A DNA stretch of 64,000 bases from Amaurobius ferox (GCA_951213105.1 OX578138.1:63172826-63236825); one strand, 5' to 3'; shown: positions 1 to 12,905, numbered from the stretch's first letter. Notes: generated from the sequence alone by a model not told the origin. Numbers and translations: made by a program.

Positions 1-265
1 TTACATAATTAAAATACACGCACATCTTTACATAATTAAAATAAATATACCAGGAAATACCACATGCATTTTTTAATCAAAATTAATAAATATTAATAAC
101 GTGTGAGAACAATTGACAGCGACACAGACAGACGTACTAATTGTGATCATTGAAAACACTCTTGTACCCAAAATACCGTATAAGTGCAAATTAATTATAT
201 AATATGTTGGAGGAATTAACAAGCATAAGGGTATGCATTAATGATAATTTTATATACAATTCAAC

Positions 266-406
266 ATATATATATATATATATTAGGTTGAGTATATATA
301 TATATATATATATATATTAGGTTGAGTATATATATATATATATTAGGTTGAGTATATATATATATATATTCAATATATATATATATATATTATATACGAT
401 ATATAA
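266..406. repeat. TA-rich minisatellite
   Basis: Runs of (TA)n are interrupted three times by the same short spacer, TTAGGTTGAG. The result is a higher-order array, not a plain TA microsatellite. No coding potential is visible. Confidence 0.85.
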
Positions 407-549
407 TTTTTTTAAAGGAAACTCGCATTCGTTCTGAACGAAACAGTACACAACAAATATGCAAGATTTTATATAAGTTTAATATTAATGATTTATATTA
501 AGAGTGTTATTTCATATTTTACTCATTTTTAATATAATTTGAATTCTTT

Positions 550-575
550 CGCGGCGCACGGTTTGGGAAACACTG
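550..575 (-). repeat. possible hAT-type terminal inverted repeat
   Basis: Read on the minus strand, the segment starts CAGTGTTTCCCAAACC and continues GC-rich, which resembles the ends of many hAT elements and their MITEs. No matching second end was found in the first 550 bases, so this is a lone end at best. Confidence 0.3.
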
Positions 576-588
576 CACTACACGGTTG

Positions 589-867
589 GACGCGGTAGCC
601 CAGTGGTTGGCTCGCGGCAGTTGCAGTCGGTAGGTTCGATTCCCTCCGCTGTCAAAACTGCCTCCGTGTTCACGCGGAGTACGATCACGCTAAACATGTG
701 GGTCCGTATATATTTCCGAGTGGTTGGTGATAGGGGAATGAGGGTACAGTCCCTGTGGATGCCTCCCCCCACTGGGTTCCGGTCTAAATTGGGTGACTCT
801 GCCCGGTCGTCAAAACAGTTACGTTACATTTTTCTCGAAAATATGGGTCTCAACAACAACAACAACA
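589..867 (+). mobile_element. tRNA-derived SINE, copy 1
   Basis: The head carries pol III promoter boxes: an A-box-like stretch TAGCCCAGTGGTTGGC and a B box GGTTCGATTCC. A unique body follows and the element ends in a (CAA)n tail. Flanks 576-588 and 868-880 match at 12 of 13 positions and are read as the target-site duplication. The insertion lies at the broken edge of a Tc1-like element. Two more copies of the same SINE lie at 1774 and 27735. Confidence 0.88.
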
Positions 868-880
868 CACCTCACGGTTG

Positions 881-1612
881 TCATTACTGCTTAGATTGAA
901 TATCGATTCGTCACTGAAGACGATCTGATTTCATTCGGTTGCTGTCCAGTCCCGTCGAACGCGACACCACTCCAAACGGAGGCCATGGTCAGTGAGTGTC
1001 ATTGGCAGCACGCGTAATGGGCGTCACGATACCAAATGTCCTTCAGCCAGGCGCCTCACGATGGTATGGACAGACACAGGGCCCATAGTGAAGGTGCTGC
1101 CTGTGTCCGGATGGCGAACAATGATTCAGTTGGCCCTGTGCGTGCGTGTTGGGTGATGTGACGGTCTTCTCCGCCATTGCTCTGCCGAGGGCGTCCTGAG
1201 CCTCACCGCCGTGTATGCAACCTCTGTTTCATCCGCTGGTCCCCACACCTCCTGACAGTAAAGTCAGAACGGCCTAGGAGGAGGGCTACTAGCCGAGTTG
1301 ACAACCCGGCTTCCTCCATCCCGATTGTTCTTCCTCCCTCGAACTCTAACAGCTGATCATATTGTCTTCTATGGCGGCGTAACAGCATCACTAATGAAAA
1401 CGCGTCACTCTACAACAGATTCAGTACACTCTGCGTACCTTTTTTCTGCGTCTGGGCGAACGACGTTCAACGCCCTCTAGTGGCATTACGGAATGCGCAA
1501 TCACGCTGTATTTCGAATCATTTGCATATCTGCCTGACACATACCTCCATACCAAGCTTCGTTACGATTCCACAATTACTTCTTGGTGTGCAAATTTTTA
1601 TGACAATGGGTG
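881..1612 (-). pseudogene. Tc1-like transposase pseudogene, 3'-truncated element
   Basis: This is a degenerate Tc1-like element read from right to left. The outer end at 1612 resembles the left end of the copy at 15632 and is followed by TA. The minus strand gives an N-terminal helix-turn-helix region (about 1391-1203, containing RRQYDQLLEFEGG and later GRSDFTVRRC). After frame breaks comes the first catalytic aspartate in the context IVFSDES near 930. The second and third catalytic regions are missing, because the element stops at the SINE insertion. It cannot encode a functional transposase. It is related to the copy at 15632, which shares the N-terminal sequence and the IVFSDES-type region. 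Confidence 0.8.
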
Positions 1613-1773
1613 TACATTTCTTTATTAAGTATCTCGAAAACAATTATTTAAAATCGTCTGCAGTAAAAACTCATTGGATTTAAATCGGTTACTAAGCGAC
1701 ATGATATAACTTTCTTCAAATATATTGTCGAAAAATATAACGTCTTCATAATGATATCTCTATGGAAAGTATG

Positions 1774-2061
1774 TTGTTGTTGTTGAGACCCAGACCGTCC
1801 GACCTACCAGAAAGGTGTAAGGTAACCGTTTGGACGGCCGGGAAATGCCACCCAATTTGGACCGGAACCCAGTGGGGGAGGCATCCACAGGGACCGTACC
1901 CTCCTTCCCCTACCACCAACCTCTCGGAAGGACTTACGGACCCACATGATTAACGTGATCGTACTCCGCGTGAACAAGGCGGCAGTTTTGGCAGTGGCTG
2001 GAATCGAACCCGGGCCTACCGAGTGCAACTCCAGCGCGCTAACCAATGGGCTACCGCGCCC
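1774..2061 (-). mobile_element. tRNA-derived SINE, copy 2
   Basis: This is the reverse complement of the SINE at 589. The tail reads (TTG)n on the plus strand and the pol III boxes lie near 2000-2055. A perfect 14-bp target-site duplication, CTATGGAAAGTATG, flanks it at 1760-1773 and 2062-2075, so the borders are well defined. Confidence 0.92.
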
Positions 2062-2090
2062 CCTATGGAAAGTATGTGTGCAAGGTCATA

Positions 2091-3061
2091 AAGACTTCCA
2101 ACATAGTTGAAATATGTTTATGACTTTGGTCATTCTGTCTGTCTGTCCGTCCTTTTGCATGATAACTGCCGTAAAAATGGCTTTGACGGTCTGTGGAACA
2201 TATGGGAATGTAAATGTATAATATGACCCAATTAGTTTTGGATTGAACCCGGGTTGAAAAAGTAAAATACATTGAACCGTATAGCACTTAATTGTTCAAA
2301 CATTTTTTGAGCAAAATTAAAATTCGCAAATTGCTTCAAAATTTTAGGAAATATTCAAATTATCCCTTAAAATATAGAAAAAAAATTTGAGCAAAATATA
2401 TTCGGTAGTTTTTTAAATACAAATTAAAATATTAATATACCCATATTATGTGAAGAGATCAAGTGGCCCACTTCAAAATAAAATATGGCATCCATCTTTT
2501 TTCCCAGTGTCAAAATCGTGATTTTTAAAGTTCTTTTAATTTATGTTTATCGTTGCATCTGTCCTAAAACCGCTTTATTTTTGCATATTTTCCGTGCATC
2601 TATAATCTGCGCCAACGTAATTACAATATTTTTTAATTTAAATGATTATCAAACTTTGATTATTTCTATAACGAAGCCTAATTTTAATGCATAGAGAATG
2701 TAAACAAATCAAGCTGTAAGATGAGTTGTATAAGCATTGGTGAATTTTTTTAACACAAAATTACTTAACATTGGAGTCTGGAATGTAGGTGATATGAATG
2801 AAATATTCATTGATTTCACATAGAGAAGCAGACGATTATATAGCCTTATCGTTTTCAATGAATCTTTAAGCATGAAATTAGAAAGTTCTTTTACCTTCAT
2901 GGTTTTAAGTTTTTAAGTAAAATAAATTATTGTAGTACTGTGATAATTTCAAAAAAAATATTACCGCTGAATGTACCACGTTTTAGAGATGTTTGAATAA
3001 AATTCCATTGCAGTTGGAAAAGGCTTCATAACCAATGCTTTATGCATGATTGATCTTTCTT
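2091..3061 (-). mobile_element. family A HINE-like element, copy A1
   Basis: Family A is a non-autonomous repeat of up to about 1.4 kb, found many times in the window. Its 5' end reads CAAGAAAGATCAATCATGC. Its 3' end is a hairpin of AACACTTTTCAAC and its complement, preceded by a (CAGA)n microsatellite. The 5' subterminal sequence AACACTTTCCAACT matches one arm of the hairpin. This copy lies on the minus strand and carries none of the internal ~140-bp duplications seen in others. No protein is encoded. Confidence 0.7.
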
Positions 3062-3064
3062 TTT

Positions 3065-3988
3065 TATACCGGGTGTCCCAAAAACATTGACCTCGGCTTT
3101 CATTTCTTAAATATTGATCTTAGACATATATAATATATTACACGGTTACGTAAAAAAAGGTACAGAATTTTATGAAATCGATTAAAATTTTCAAGGGAAT
3201 TAAATTTTAAGGAATACAAAATTTAAATTTTATACGGCCCCCGTAAAAAACATTTCTAATGAGTAAAATGTGCCCCATGCATCAATAAGGTGATATACAA
3301 AATTTCAGCATTTTATCATAAAAGGTCTCAGAGATATGAAGAGACAAAAATGCTGACCTAAACCACTTTTCGATGCATCGATATGGGTTCTCAAAAGGGA
3401 AAAGTATGTCCCCAGATCGCGTTTCAGGGGTCATACACAAATTACGAAAGAAAACAATGACTACATAAATAAATAATAATCTTGCTATTTATTGGTACAA
3501 AAGTATCTACACTGTGTAGAAATAATAACTCTACACAAAGATTACAAAGCGTGTTCAAAATGTTTTTCATCCATGCCAAACATCCATTAAAGATAAAAGG
3601 CAAATATTATTTGCCGATGATGCATTTCTGCATTGCGTCATTTGCACTCTTGCTCTAAACATTTACATTTCAATTTGTGATTAATTCCTCACCAACTTAA
3701 TTTAAACATATCTCTGGGACTTTTTATGACAAAATGCTGAAATTTTGTATACCACCTTATTAGTGTATGGGGCACATTTTATTCATTGAAAATGTTTTTG
3801 TACGGGAGGGGGAGGGGCATATAAAAATTTAAATTTTGTATTTCTTCAAATTTAATCCCCTGAAAATTTTTATCGATTTCATAAAATTCTGTACCTTTTT
3901 TAAGCAACTTTGTAATTTATTATATATGTCTAAGACAGTATTTAAGGAATAAAAGGCGAGGTCAATGTTTTTTGGGACACCATGTATA
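3065..3988. mobile_element. long-TIR MITE ending in GGGTGTCCCAAAAA
   Basis: Arms at about 3065-3350 and 3705-3988 are inverted copies of each other, and the outer ends read TATAC then (G)GGTGTCCC. The middle 350 bases contain no clear gene. TATA at both outer ends suggests a TA target, as in Tc1/mariner-type MITEs. It lies directly beside the 5' end of copy A1. Confidence 0.75.
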
Positions 3989-5000
3989 GATTCAGTAAAA
4001 ATAACTTCAGTTAAAAAAAACTGTAAATCAGAAAATAAGTTTCTCCGCAATGTGCAGTCTGGTGAAATTATGCAAATTAATTAAACTTCGGGGGGAAATA
4101 CACGCTCTGCAGCACCCATTGAAACATTTCCGCTCAAGTTTGCTTAAAATGAAGACATATTTCAAAGCAATAACGCTTCACTTAGAAAACCTTTAATGCA
4201 TTCAGCTTATTAATTCGTTCATCCGACGCCTTGAGTAATGGACCAGTAATGATTTTCTTGAGCTACTCCCATTTAAATGAGCTGTTAATATCTAACTGAA
4301 GCACTGTGCATCGGAATCACGATATTGGATTTTCTGATTTAACAGTTAATTAATAAATTTTTGAAGCCGCGCCGAGTATTTAGCAGCAGATGAATTAATA
4401 AACTTGAGAAAACTTTACGGAACAGTTTGGGTGGAATTGAAATGGTCTATCTAGGCATTATTAATAATTTGTACTTATTTAATATGACTTTGTTACTAAT
4501 TTAATGAATTTTAAAAATAAAATCTTCAACAAAAAAGCGATATGGAATGAATCAAAAACAATATCATCAGTATTGTCTTCATTAATACCAATGATACCAT
4601 GCGCTGTGTTTTTAACGGATATTTTACTGTTTAGCTATATTTGCAGCAGGTAGAGTAGTTTAATGTAATTTTATTAGTGACTGAGATTATAAAATAATGT
4701 AAATTCATGTTGAAAGTTGTGGTGCACATTTTAAAATTCACTTGCAGTTGAAGTTAGTTAAACACATTGCGTTGATACTTTGAAATGTCGCTAATAACCC
4801 ACCATTATTGTCTTGTCGTTATCGTACAGTTGTGAAACATTACATTGTGCAGCACTAAAACCCACCATTAAATCTTTAGAACGAGTTCCTGGAATAAAAT
4901 ATATTAACATAATACCACAAAACCAACTTTACACATTTGAACTTAAAAATATATATTAAGCACCTGCAATCATAATTAGATTATAACAATTTATACTTGG
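3989..5000. other. no recognisable feature
   Basis: AT-rich sequence without long reading frames, pol III boxes or obvious repeats shared with the rest of the window. Confidence 0.5.
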
Positions 5001-5009
5001 ATTATTTAA

Positions 5010-5720
5010 GGAGGAGACTGGACATGTGAGACCAGGCATACAAAAATTCCTAAACTGACTATGACCTTTTACATATGTTATTGAGCACATACTTTCATGT
5101 TATCGTTAAACGTTTGTGGACCATTGGTTGTTGAACCACCGCATCATCACTGCACTATATGAGTAACTTGATGCAAAATCGGCTGAGGCTGTGTGTAACT
5201 TAATGCATCTCGTATATTTTGACTGCACTGCATGAGAACCTTCATGCATCTCTTTGCGCATTTGTGCTGACTTTTATGCATACCTGCATCAGCACTCTCC
5301 AATTATATTCTCATCTATTGCTGATCTCTCTGTAGAACTTTATGCATGTCTATATAGACTCTGACTGCTCCAACTATTTTCTCCAACTCTATCTTACCAA
5401 CTGTTACTGATCTGTGTATATCTGAATCTCGTACTGTCTGTCGGTTGCCACCTCTTTTTGCCTGAGGTCTGATACGCCTCTTCGGCGATCATTGGTTGAC
5501 GTCAAGGCGACGCAATAACACTTTCTTATTGATTAACCTTTGAACCAATCCTGTGGTTTTTCCTTTAGACTCCAGTAACTGCTCTAGTTCGACCAAACCT
5601 GTACTTGTACCCTTATTTATCGCATTGCTAACCTCTCGGTTCAGGGCTGCAATATATTGGCGTCTTCCAGTGTGATTCCACTGTCTGCCCTGCTAGATAT
5701 CATAAATCTACATATAAAAC
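5010..5720. other. composition-shifted segment, possible solo LTR
   Basis: This stretch is richer in C and T than its surroundings and contains repeated GCATC/TGCAT words and a TCTATATAGA box. Such a contrast can mark an old LTR, but I see no TG...CA border pair or flanking duplication. The class is therefore left open. Confidence 0.25.
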
Positions 5721-6184
5721 TGTATACGTGAATTCTGATCTCACAAAAGTTATTGAAGTTTGAAATTTATTTGAAAATTTCTATTTTTTTAACATAGCAG
5801 CATAGGATAAAATTTGACATAATCATACATAAAACGAGTTATTTATGGCTCAATGATTACAAGTTTAACAGTTTCAATCATTGTATCTCAATGATTACGA
5901 AACTTAACTTTTTCAAGCATAGCCTCGATACAGTTTTTGTATTCGTGACCTATCCCCCTCGGAAGGGCACACTTAGCTCCCTCGCCCTCCCCGCGAGGGA
6001 GTACATTGTAAAACTTGCTATCAAATCGAAAGATTTTTTCAAGCCTTTTAAAATGAAGGTTTTTAAATAAAATGACAGATTTTTCAAATGTTTTCTTGCG
6101 AAATTTACAAAAAAATCACTAGCCACATAAAACTGAGTTCTGGTATTCGAGTTTTCGACCAAAGAACAGCACATTACAAGCATT

Positions 6185-6738
6185 CCTGAAATCGAATCGA
6201 ATGCTTATGATATGACGCCTTCATCTATGTATATATACGTCATTATGTGTGTCCGTAAATCTGTGGGCACAAGATCTCACCAACGAATAGTCTCGAAAAA
6301 TGTTTGAAACGATTATTACAATCAGTACTTACCAGAACTCAGTTGATATTCAACGTCATCGAATGTTTAAATCCCCCTAATTTTAGAATGAGTTTTGGAA
6401 AAAATTATTCTTAAATCAGTACTTTAATACTGATAAACAAATAGTTATTTTAGATCGAGTTTTCTTTAGAAAACGAATGATACGGAGTTTAAAGCGTTAG
6501 CATGCATCGTTCTAATGATATTGCACTTTTTCAAATACATGCATCATAACATAAATGTTTAAATTGAAATTAAAAAAGTGATAAGTAGTATCAAATATAT
6601 TCACTTTCCACATGCAATTTTATGCGACAAATTTGTTGATATTTCTCCCGTGGATCTAGTTCTTCCCATTCAAGAAAGAAGATAATTTTTGTAATAGTTT
6701 TGAGTTTTGACACCAAAGAATTCTCAAACAGTCATTTA
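6185..6738 (-). repeat. old, diverged family B relic
   Basis: Many short landmarks of family B recur in the same order. They include a stretch around TCTCACCAACGAATAG, the GAATGTT...CCCCCTAA block, AGAAAACGAATGATA, and the block around CACTTTCCACATGCAAT followed by GTGGATCTAG. The copy is much more diverged than those after 36 kb and is cut by the Tc1-like element at 6739. An adjacent block at 5945-6185 resembles 14160-14440 and may be another old repeat. Confidence 0.55.
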
Positions 6739-8271
6739 CACTGGCTTCCAAAAGTTAAGCACGGACGGTTAAATCAACAAAAATGGAAAAGTAAAGCGTT
6801 TAATAAATCAGAATTGTACATAAAGGTAGCGAATGTGTTTATGCATTAAAGAAAACAAGAATTATGTGCAAATATGAAAAAAATATTTACTTTTCGTAAG
6901 TTATGTGATGACGTCACATTTGGGTCATTAACAGAAGGATGTTTACAGGCAAACAAACCAAACAAAAACTTACATTAATATGGTAGGTGACCACCCCGAG
7001 CCTTCACACAAATTTTACAACCATTTTCCATGCTTTCAATGAGGTAATCCACCATCGTAGATACGAGCAATGGACATTCCTCCAATAGGGCAGTTTCCCA
7101 CTCTCTGAGACTGACTGGAGGAAGTAAACGTAGCACACCCGAGGGCATCCCAAAGGTTTTCAATGGGATTAAGGTCGGGTTAATACGCCGGCTACTCCAT
7201 ACGAGAAATTCCCTCACTTTTCAGGTATTAGTCAACGATGTTAACTCGATGGGGACGGGCATTATAGTCCATAAGGAGGAAATTAGGACCAACTGATGCA
7301 GCACAGAGTCTCGCAATAGGGTCTAGGATTTCATCCCGATACCGCGCAGCCGTCACAAAACAGCTTTTAAAAATGTGCAGCTCTGTACGATATCCCATTG
7401 AAATTCCAGCCCACACCATGACTCTGCGACCTCTGAATGTGTGATCTTCAATGATGTTCTTGGCCTGATTGCGTATGCCTCGTTTTATCCAGACCTTTAC
7501 ACACTTATCATCTGATTCCTGGGCAAATCTGGACTCGTCCGCAAACAGGCCGATGCACCAATCTGAGACAGTCCAATTGACATGTTGATGACACCACTTT
7601 AATCTTGTCCCTCTGGCTTGGACGGTTAGTGGTACACAAACACGTGGTACTCGGACGTACAGTCCCTTCACGTGGAGCCTTCGACGCACAGTACTGGCAG
7701 ATATTGTGTTACCAAGTGCCGCTGCAATCATGGATGTAACAGTTGTGGTGGGTCACTCGTCGATTCCGCTTGGCTACTATAGCAATATACCGATCATCAG
7801 AGAGGATGGTAACCCTTGAACGACCGGACACAGGTCTCCGGACAACTGTTTGACTTGTTTGGAATTGTTTCCATAATCGAGAAATTACCGAATGATCAAC
7901 GCCAAAGAAAATAACGACATCTTTGATTGACTGTCCTTCTTTAATGCGTCCGATCATAGCACGCCAGCGCTCACTATCTGTCATTCGTCTGCTTTCAGCC
8001 ATAGAAGCACGAATATCATCAAAAATAATCCTGCAAAAATTTTAAACACTTCGTATCAGCATTTAAATGCACCTCCTCAAACCCTTCAGAATGCTGTCGT
8101 CTTCAACTACTGCCTAATTAGCATATATCCGGACAGTCAATCGTGATTGGCTGTAACATACGATATTTGCATACTGCCATCTATATCCGCAGCGATTTTC
8201 AGCCACTCAAATTTAAATACGCTTTCGAGAAATGAAATTCGCATTGCGTGCTTAACTTTTGAAAGTGAGTG
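6739..8271 (-). mobile_element. Tc1-like DNA transposon with both ends
   Basis: The plus-strand left end begins CACTGGCTTCCAAAAGTTAA and the right end is its imperfect complement (about 22 of 25 positions). TA lies outside each end, at 6737-6738 and 8272-8273, which is the expected Tc1/mariner target duplication. The 1.53-kb length fits the family. The element carries one broken transposase gene on the minus strand. Confidence 0.9.
6975..8002 (-). pseudogene. Tc1-like transposase, frameshifted
   Basis: Reading from 8002 leftwards, the start MAESRRMTDSERWRAMIG leads into a helix-turn-helix DNA-binding region (QSIKDVVIFFGVDHSVISRL) and a GRSRV linker. After a frame change near 7720 the catalytic half follows, with ESRF and VMVWAGIS motifs. 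The first catalytic aspartate is present in FADES. The second, normally the aspartate just before NARPH, is tyrosine (MDYNARPH). The third region, DLNPIENLWDALG, survives near 7170 in another frame beyond a stop. Family members are DDE/D transposases that cut and paste DNA at TA. This copy has at least two frame breaks and a missing catalytic residue and is not functional. Confidence 0.88.
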
Positions 8272-8943
8272 TATTTCAAGGGAATTAATTAAATTTTCAT
8301 TGCATTTTGATGAGGACTTTGAAGAGTATGCAAAAGTTTTACTGTTTATATTCGTGGGTTGCCAAAAGCTGCTTATTACAATTTAAGTTATGTTAATTCA
8401 ATGATAAAAAAATTGTGGTATGTATCTTGTGCGTCGTTATTTCATTGCGAAAGAAATAATGTCGCAGCATTATGGACAGAAATTCTTATACTGCACACAG
8501 CAGATTTTTGAATAATGCAGATAAATAAATACAGTAAAGAACTAAAGTAATAAAGTAATATCCTCTCAGTGGGTAATCAAACCCATGAGCTTTAGTTGAC
8601 GATAAATGCTTTATTCATTGTGTTACTGACAAAACTATTTCCTTCCGTATTTAATGTATTTTAAAACTACAGTTGACTAACAGCCATTTTGCGCAAATTG
8701 CGATAAAATAAAATTTCATAAACACGAATGTCAGGATACACCTCTTAACCTGGATTAAACCTAATTTGTTTACCAAACCATTGACCTTTTTCTCGTATTT
8801 GGTACCTCTGGACTAAAATATGAATTCACTTTCAAAAAATTGTTTTCAACAGGTGACATTTCACATGCCCTATAGATATTTTTGCAAAGCTTTAGTCTAA
8901 TTTCTCTAATTTATAAAAAGTGAATTTTAATGAATAAAATTAA
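8272..8943. other. no recognisable feature
   Basis: AT-rich sequence between the Tc1-like element and copy A2, with nothing I can assign. Confidence 0.5.
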
Positions 8944-10250
8944 CAAGAAAGATCAATCATGCTTAAAGCATAGATCATGAAACACTTTCAAACTCCAATG
9001 CAGTTTTATTTAAACATCTCTAAAATGCAATACATTCCTAAGTATTATCTTAAAATTTATCACAATACTACATTCATTTATTGTATTTGAAAACTTAAAA
9101 CTTCATCGAAAAAAATAAACTTCATTCAAATGACGGCATTGAAATATAAATTGCCTAGTTTAAACATCTCTAAAATGCGATACATTCCTCGGTAATATTT
9201 TTAAAATCATCAAAATACTACAAAAATTTATTATATTTGAAAACTTCATCGAAAACAACTGACATTCATTCAAATGACGTCATAGAAAAAATAACATGCC
9301 TGGCTCTCTTTATAAAAGCAGCATTTCATTCATAACATTTTCCCAATCATTTCATTCATCACAGTGCTAAAATAATTTATTTTATTTATTTATTTTTAAT
9401 TTATTTTATTTTATTTTAGACCATAGAGCTACAAGTAATTAAACTCTATGGTTTAAACTTCATCGAAAAAAATCGTCCTTCTCTGCGTAAAATCAATAAA
9501 TATTTCATTCATATCAACAGACTCCATGATCTAAATACTTTTGCGTTAAAAAAATATAGCAATTCTTATACAACGTATCCTACATATTTTGCTGTTTACA
9601 TTTTACATAAGTGAAAAATAGGCATCGTTGTAGAAATAATCAAATTTGGATGATCATTTAAACTCAAATATATTGTCATTGCGTTGTTTCAGTATGTAGA
9701 TGCACAGAATTTAAGCAAAAATAAAGAGGTTTTAAGACGAATACAACACTCAATATGAATTAAAAAGAAATTTAAAAATCCCGATTTTGAGACAAGATGG
9801 ATGCCGTATTATATTTTAAAGTTGGTCCCGTGATCTTTTCATATCATGGTCACGTGATCGCTTCATATAAGATGTGTAATGATTATTTTAATTTTCATTT
9901 AAAAAACTACTGAATATATTTTGCTCAATTTTTTTTATATATTTTATGGAATATATTGAATATTATATAAAAGTTTCGAAGCAATTTGTGAATTTTAAAT
10001 CCGCTTAAAAAATGTTTGAAAAATTAGGTCCCATAGGGCTCAATGTGTTTCATTTTTTCAACCCGGGTGCAATCCAAAACTAATTGGGTGATATTATTCA
10101 TTTATATTCCAATAGGTCCTACAGACCGAATGAACAACATACTAAAATTTCATTTTGATTAAGTCATTTTTACGGCAGTTATCGTTCTAACGGACAGACA
10201 GACAGAATGAACAAAGTCATAAACACTTATCAACTTTGTTGTAAAGTGTT
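8944..10250 (+). mobile_element. family A HINE-like element, copy A2
   Basis: This is a near full-length plus-oriented copy. The 5' end CAAGAAAGATCAATCATGC is at 8944, with AACACTTTC about 40 bases in. The 3' side has the repeated CAGA microsatellite followed by a hairpin ending GTAAAGTGTT. Two to three internal repeats of a ~140-bp block lie near 9000-9300, each containing a TGACGTCAT-like word and an AACATCTCTAAAATGCGAT-like word. Confidence 0.78.
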
Positions 10251-10296
10251 AAAAACGAATTGGAGTGTGTAACAATTAAAGAGTAACTCGAGTTTC

Positions 10297-11640
10297 TCAT
10301 ACCAGAATCCATTTTTAACATTTTACAACAAATTGAAAAGTGTTTATGACTTTGTTCATTCTGTCTGTCTGTCTGTCTATCTGTCCGTTAGCACGATAAC
10401 TGCCGTAAAAATGACTTTGTCAAAATGAAATTTTAGTATGTTGTTCAGACGGTCTGTGGGACCTATGGGAATATAAATGAATAACATCACCCAATAATAT
10501 AAATGAATAATCACCCAATTAGTTTTGGATTGAACCCGGGTTGAAAAAATGAAATACATTGAACCCTATGGGACCTAATTTTTCAAACATTTTTTAAGCT
10601 GATTTAAAATTCACAAATTACTTCGAAAATTTTAGGAAATATTCAAATTATCCCATAAAATATATAAAAAAAATTTCAGCAAAATATATTCAGCAACTTT
10701 TTAAATAAAAAATAAAATAATAATTACACATTTTATATGAAGCGATCAATTGACCATTATATGAAAAGATCACGTGACCCACTTCAAAATAAAGTATGTC
10801 ATCCAACTTGTGTCAAAATCGTGATTTTTAAAGTTCTTTCCAATTCATATTTAATGTTGTATCCGTCCTAAAACCGCTATGTTTTTGCTTAAATTCTGTG
10901 CATCTACATACTGAAATAACGCAATTACAATATATTTGAGCTTACATGATCATCCAACTTTGATTATTTCTACAACGAAGCCTAATTTTCACCTATGGAA
11001 AATGTAAGCAGCAAAATATGTAGAATGAGTTGTATAAGAATTTCTGCATTTCCTTAACGCAAAATTATTTAGCTCATGGAGTCTGCAATATAGCTGCTAT
11101 GAAGTCATTGATTTTACAGAGAGAAGGACAATTTTGTTCGATGAAGTTTTAAGCATAGAGTTTAATTACTTGTACCGCCATGGTCTTAAGTTTTTAAATA
11201 AAATAAATTATTATAGTATTGCGATGAATGAAAAAAAATGGAAAACAGTTTCTGAATGAAATGCTGCTATTATAGAGAGCCAGGCGATTTATATTTCGAT
11301 GACGTCATTTGAATGAATTTCAGTTGTTTTCGATGAAGTTTTCAAATATTATAAATTATTGCAATATTATGATAAATTTAAAAATATTTCTAAGGAATAT
11401 ATCGCATTTTAGAGGCGTCTAAACCAGGCAATTTTTATTTAAATGCGGTCATTTGAATAAAGTTAATTTTTTTCGATAAGGTTTTAAGTTTTCAAATATA
11501 ATAAATTAATGTAGTATTGTGATAATTTTAAAAATATTACTGAGGAATGTAGTGCATTTTAGAGGTGTTTATATAAAATTGCATTGAAGTTGAAAAGTGT
11601 TTCATAATCAATGCTTTATGCATGATTGATCTTTCTTGTT
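10297..11640 (-). mobile_element. family A HINE-like element, copy A3
   Basis: This is a near full-length minus-oriented copy with the 3' hairpin at about 10316-10352 and the 5' end at 11640. It lies head to head with A2, the two hairpins being about 65 bases apart. The internal ~140-bp block is present at least twice, at about 11287-11430 and 11430-11580. Confidence 0.78.
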
Positions 11641-11999
11641 TTATTTTATTTTATTTTACGTTTTGCAAATTTTGCCAGAAAAAATCCACAGCTTGCCAAA
11701 TGTCGCTAAGTTGGCGATATTTTGCCAAATTTATCCCCAAGCTAATAAATTAGTCGAAAAGATAGTGACCCAGACCTACTCATTATAAACATTAGTTGCA
11801 TAATAGCAAAAATATGATGTCACTCCCGTTACATACTTCCGTTTAGTCCCCGTCACATTTCTTTCATGATTTACTCCGTACCCCGCGACTTAAGATGTGT
11901 CACATCAAAAATGAACTCTAGGAAAGCTAAGTCGTGTTCATGTCACATATTTTTTTGAAGAAACAATTTATTTGAATGAAGAGTCTCATGAAACATAAA
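11641..11999. other. no recognisable gene; old repeat
   Basis: AT-rich sequence with a few TTTTGCCA and TGGCGA words like those inside family B. Nothing codes for protein. Confidence 0.35.
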
Positions 12000-12338
12000 G
12001 TAAACACGAATAAACACCATTTAAGTGTCATTTATATCTGTCTGTGGGCTCTGACACGCGAGTTGTGTCGCAACAAATTATTCAAGCATTCCTCTAAGAA
12101 GAAGCACTTAAGCGTTAACTATGAAATATAACTATCTGCCACAGAGATTCTCGATCTATCACAGAAACGAATTAAATATTTGTAATCTCTAGGAAGAGTT
12201 AGGCAATCACGCATTTTAAATAAGCTCATTTTTCGCAATTGCGAAACGTGGGAAATATTGCACACATGTACCTTTCTTAGTTCGTAAACTGGGAATTAAA
12301 TAGTATAGAAATTGCGTCCACGTTTGGGTCATAAACAT
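12000..12338 (+). repeat. repeat D, copy 1
   Basis: Repeat D is a dispersed ~320-bp block with an ordered set of landmarks: GTGACACACGAGTT-like, CAACAAATTATTCAAGCATT, a GCGCTTAA-like word, ATGAAATATAAC and CGCAATTGCGAAACG. Related copies lie at 14465, 23610 and 33755. A family B/C-type 5' end follows directly, at 12339. Confidence 0.6.
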
Positions 12339-12905
12339 TTTGATGTGGGCAAGACATAGCTTTCCCTATTATAATGCACTGAATTTACTTCTATTGCAGT
12401 GAAAAAAAAATCTGATGTAGTCAGCACATGACTTTCACTGGAGACTCATATTCACGTTTTCTTCATTTCTTCAATAATTCATTAAATTGAGTTTAATTGC
12501 ACAGAATAACAGACACAAATATTTTAAATTTCACTGGTTTTGCACTTTTAATTCAATTTTCGTTTTCATTTGCTAACTGGACGTATTTGCAAAGGTGGCA
12601 TAGCGAAAATGCGGAAAAACTAAAATGTCACAAAAACAACTAGTCCTAGAGTAATGGGGTGGGTCCTATTATTTTTGTCGTCATAAATTATGGATAAAAT
12701 AGGCATTTAATAAATAGGCAATTAATATTTGAGCTCAGATTTGATGATTTATTCCAGCCATTTCGCAAAGAAAGGCAGGTTCCTTTCTTCCAAATTTTGC
12801 CAAAATCTAATCAGCACCAAGTCAACCTACAAGTGATTGATCTATCACATTTTGTGAAATTTGGTCTATTAGTTTTTCAGTTAGAATGGGTACAGGCAAC
12901 AGATG
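12339..12905 (+). mobile_element. family B-type 5' fragment followed by family C copy C1
   Basis: A short B-type 5' end (GATGTGGGCAAGACATAGC) at 12339-12402 is followed by an oligo-A and a second 5' end, TCTGATGTAGTCAGCACATG, at 12411. That starts a family C copy, which shares the family B ends but has a different interior. The copy lacks a 3' hairpin and fades out near 12905. Confidence 0.55.

Noticed and set aside
3065..3988. Same family as the MITE at 57806
   Set aside because: The outermost 12-15 bases are alike (GGGTGTCCCAAAAA), but arms and interior differ. They are kept as separate families sharing a terminus type.
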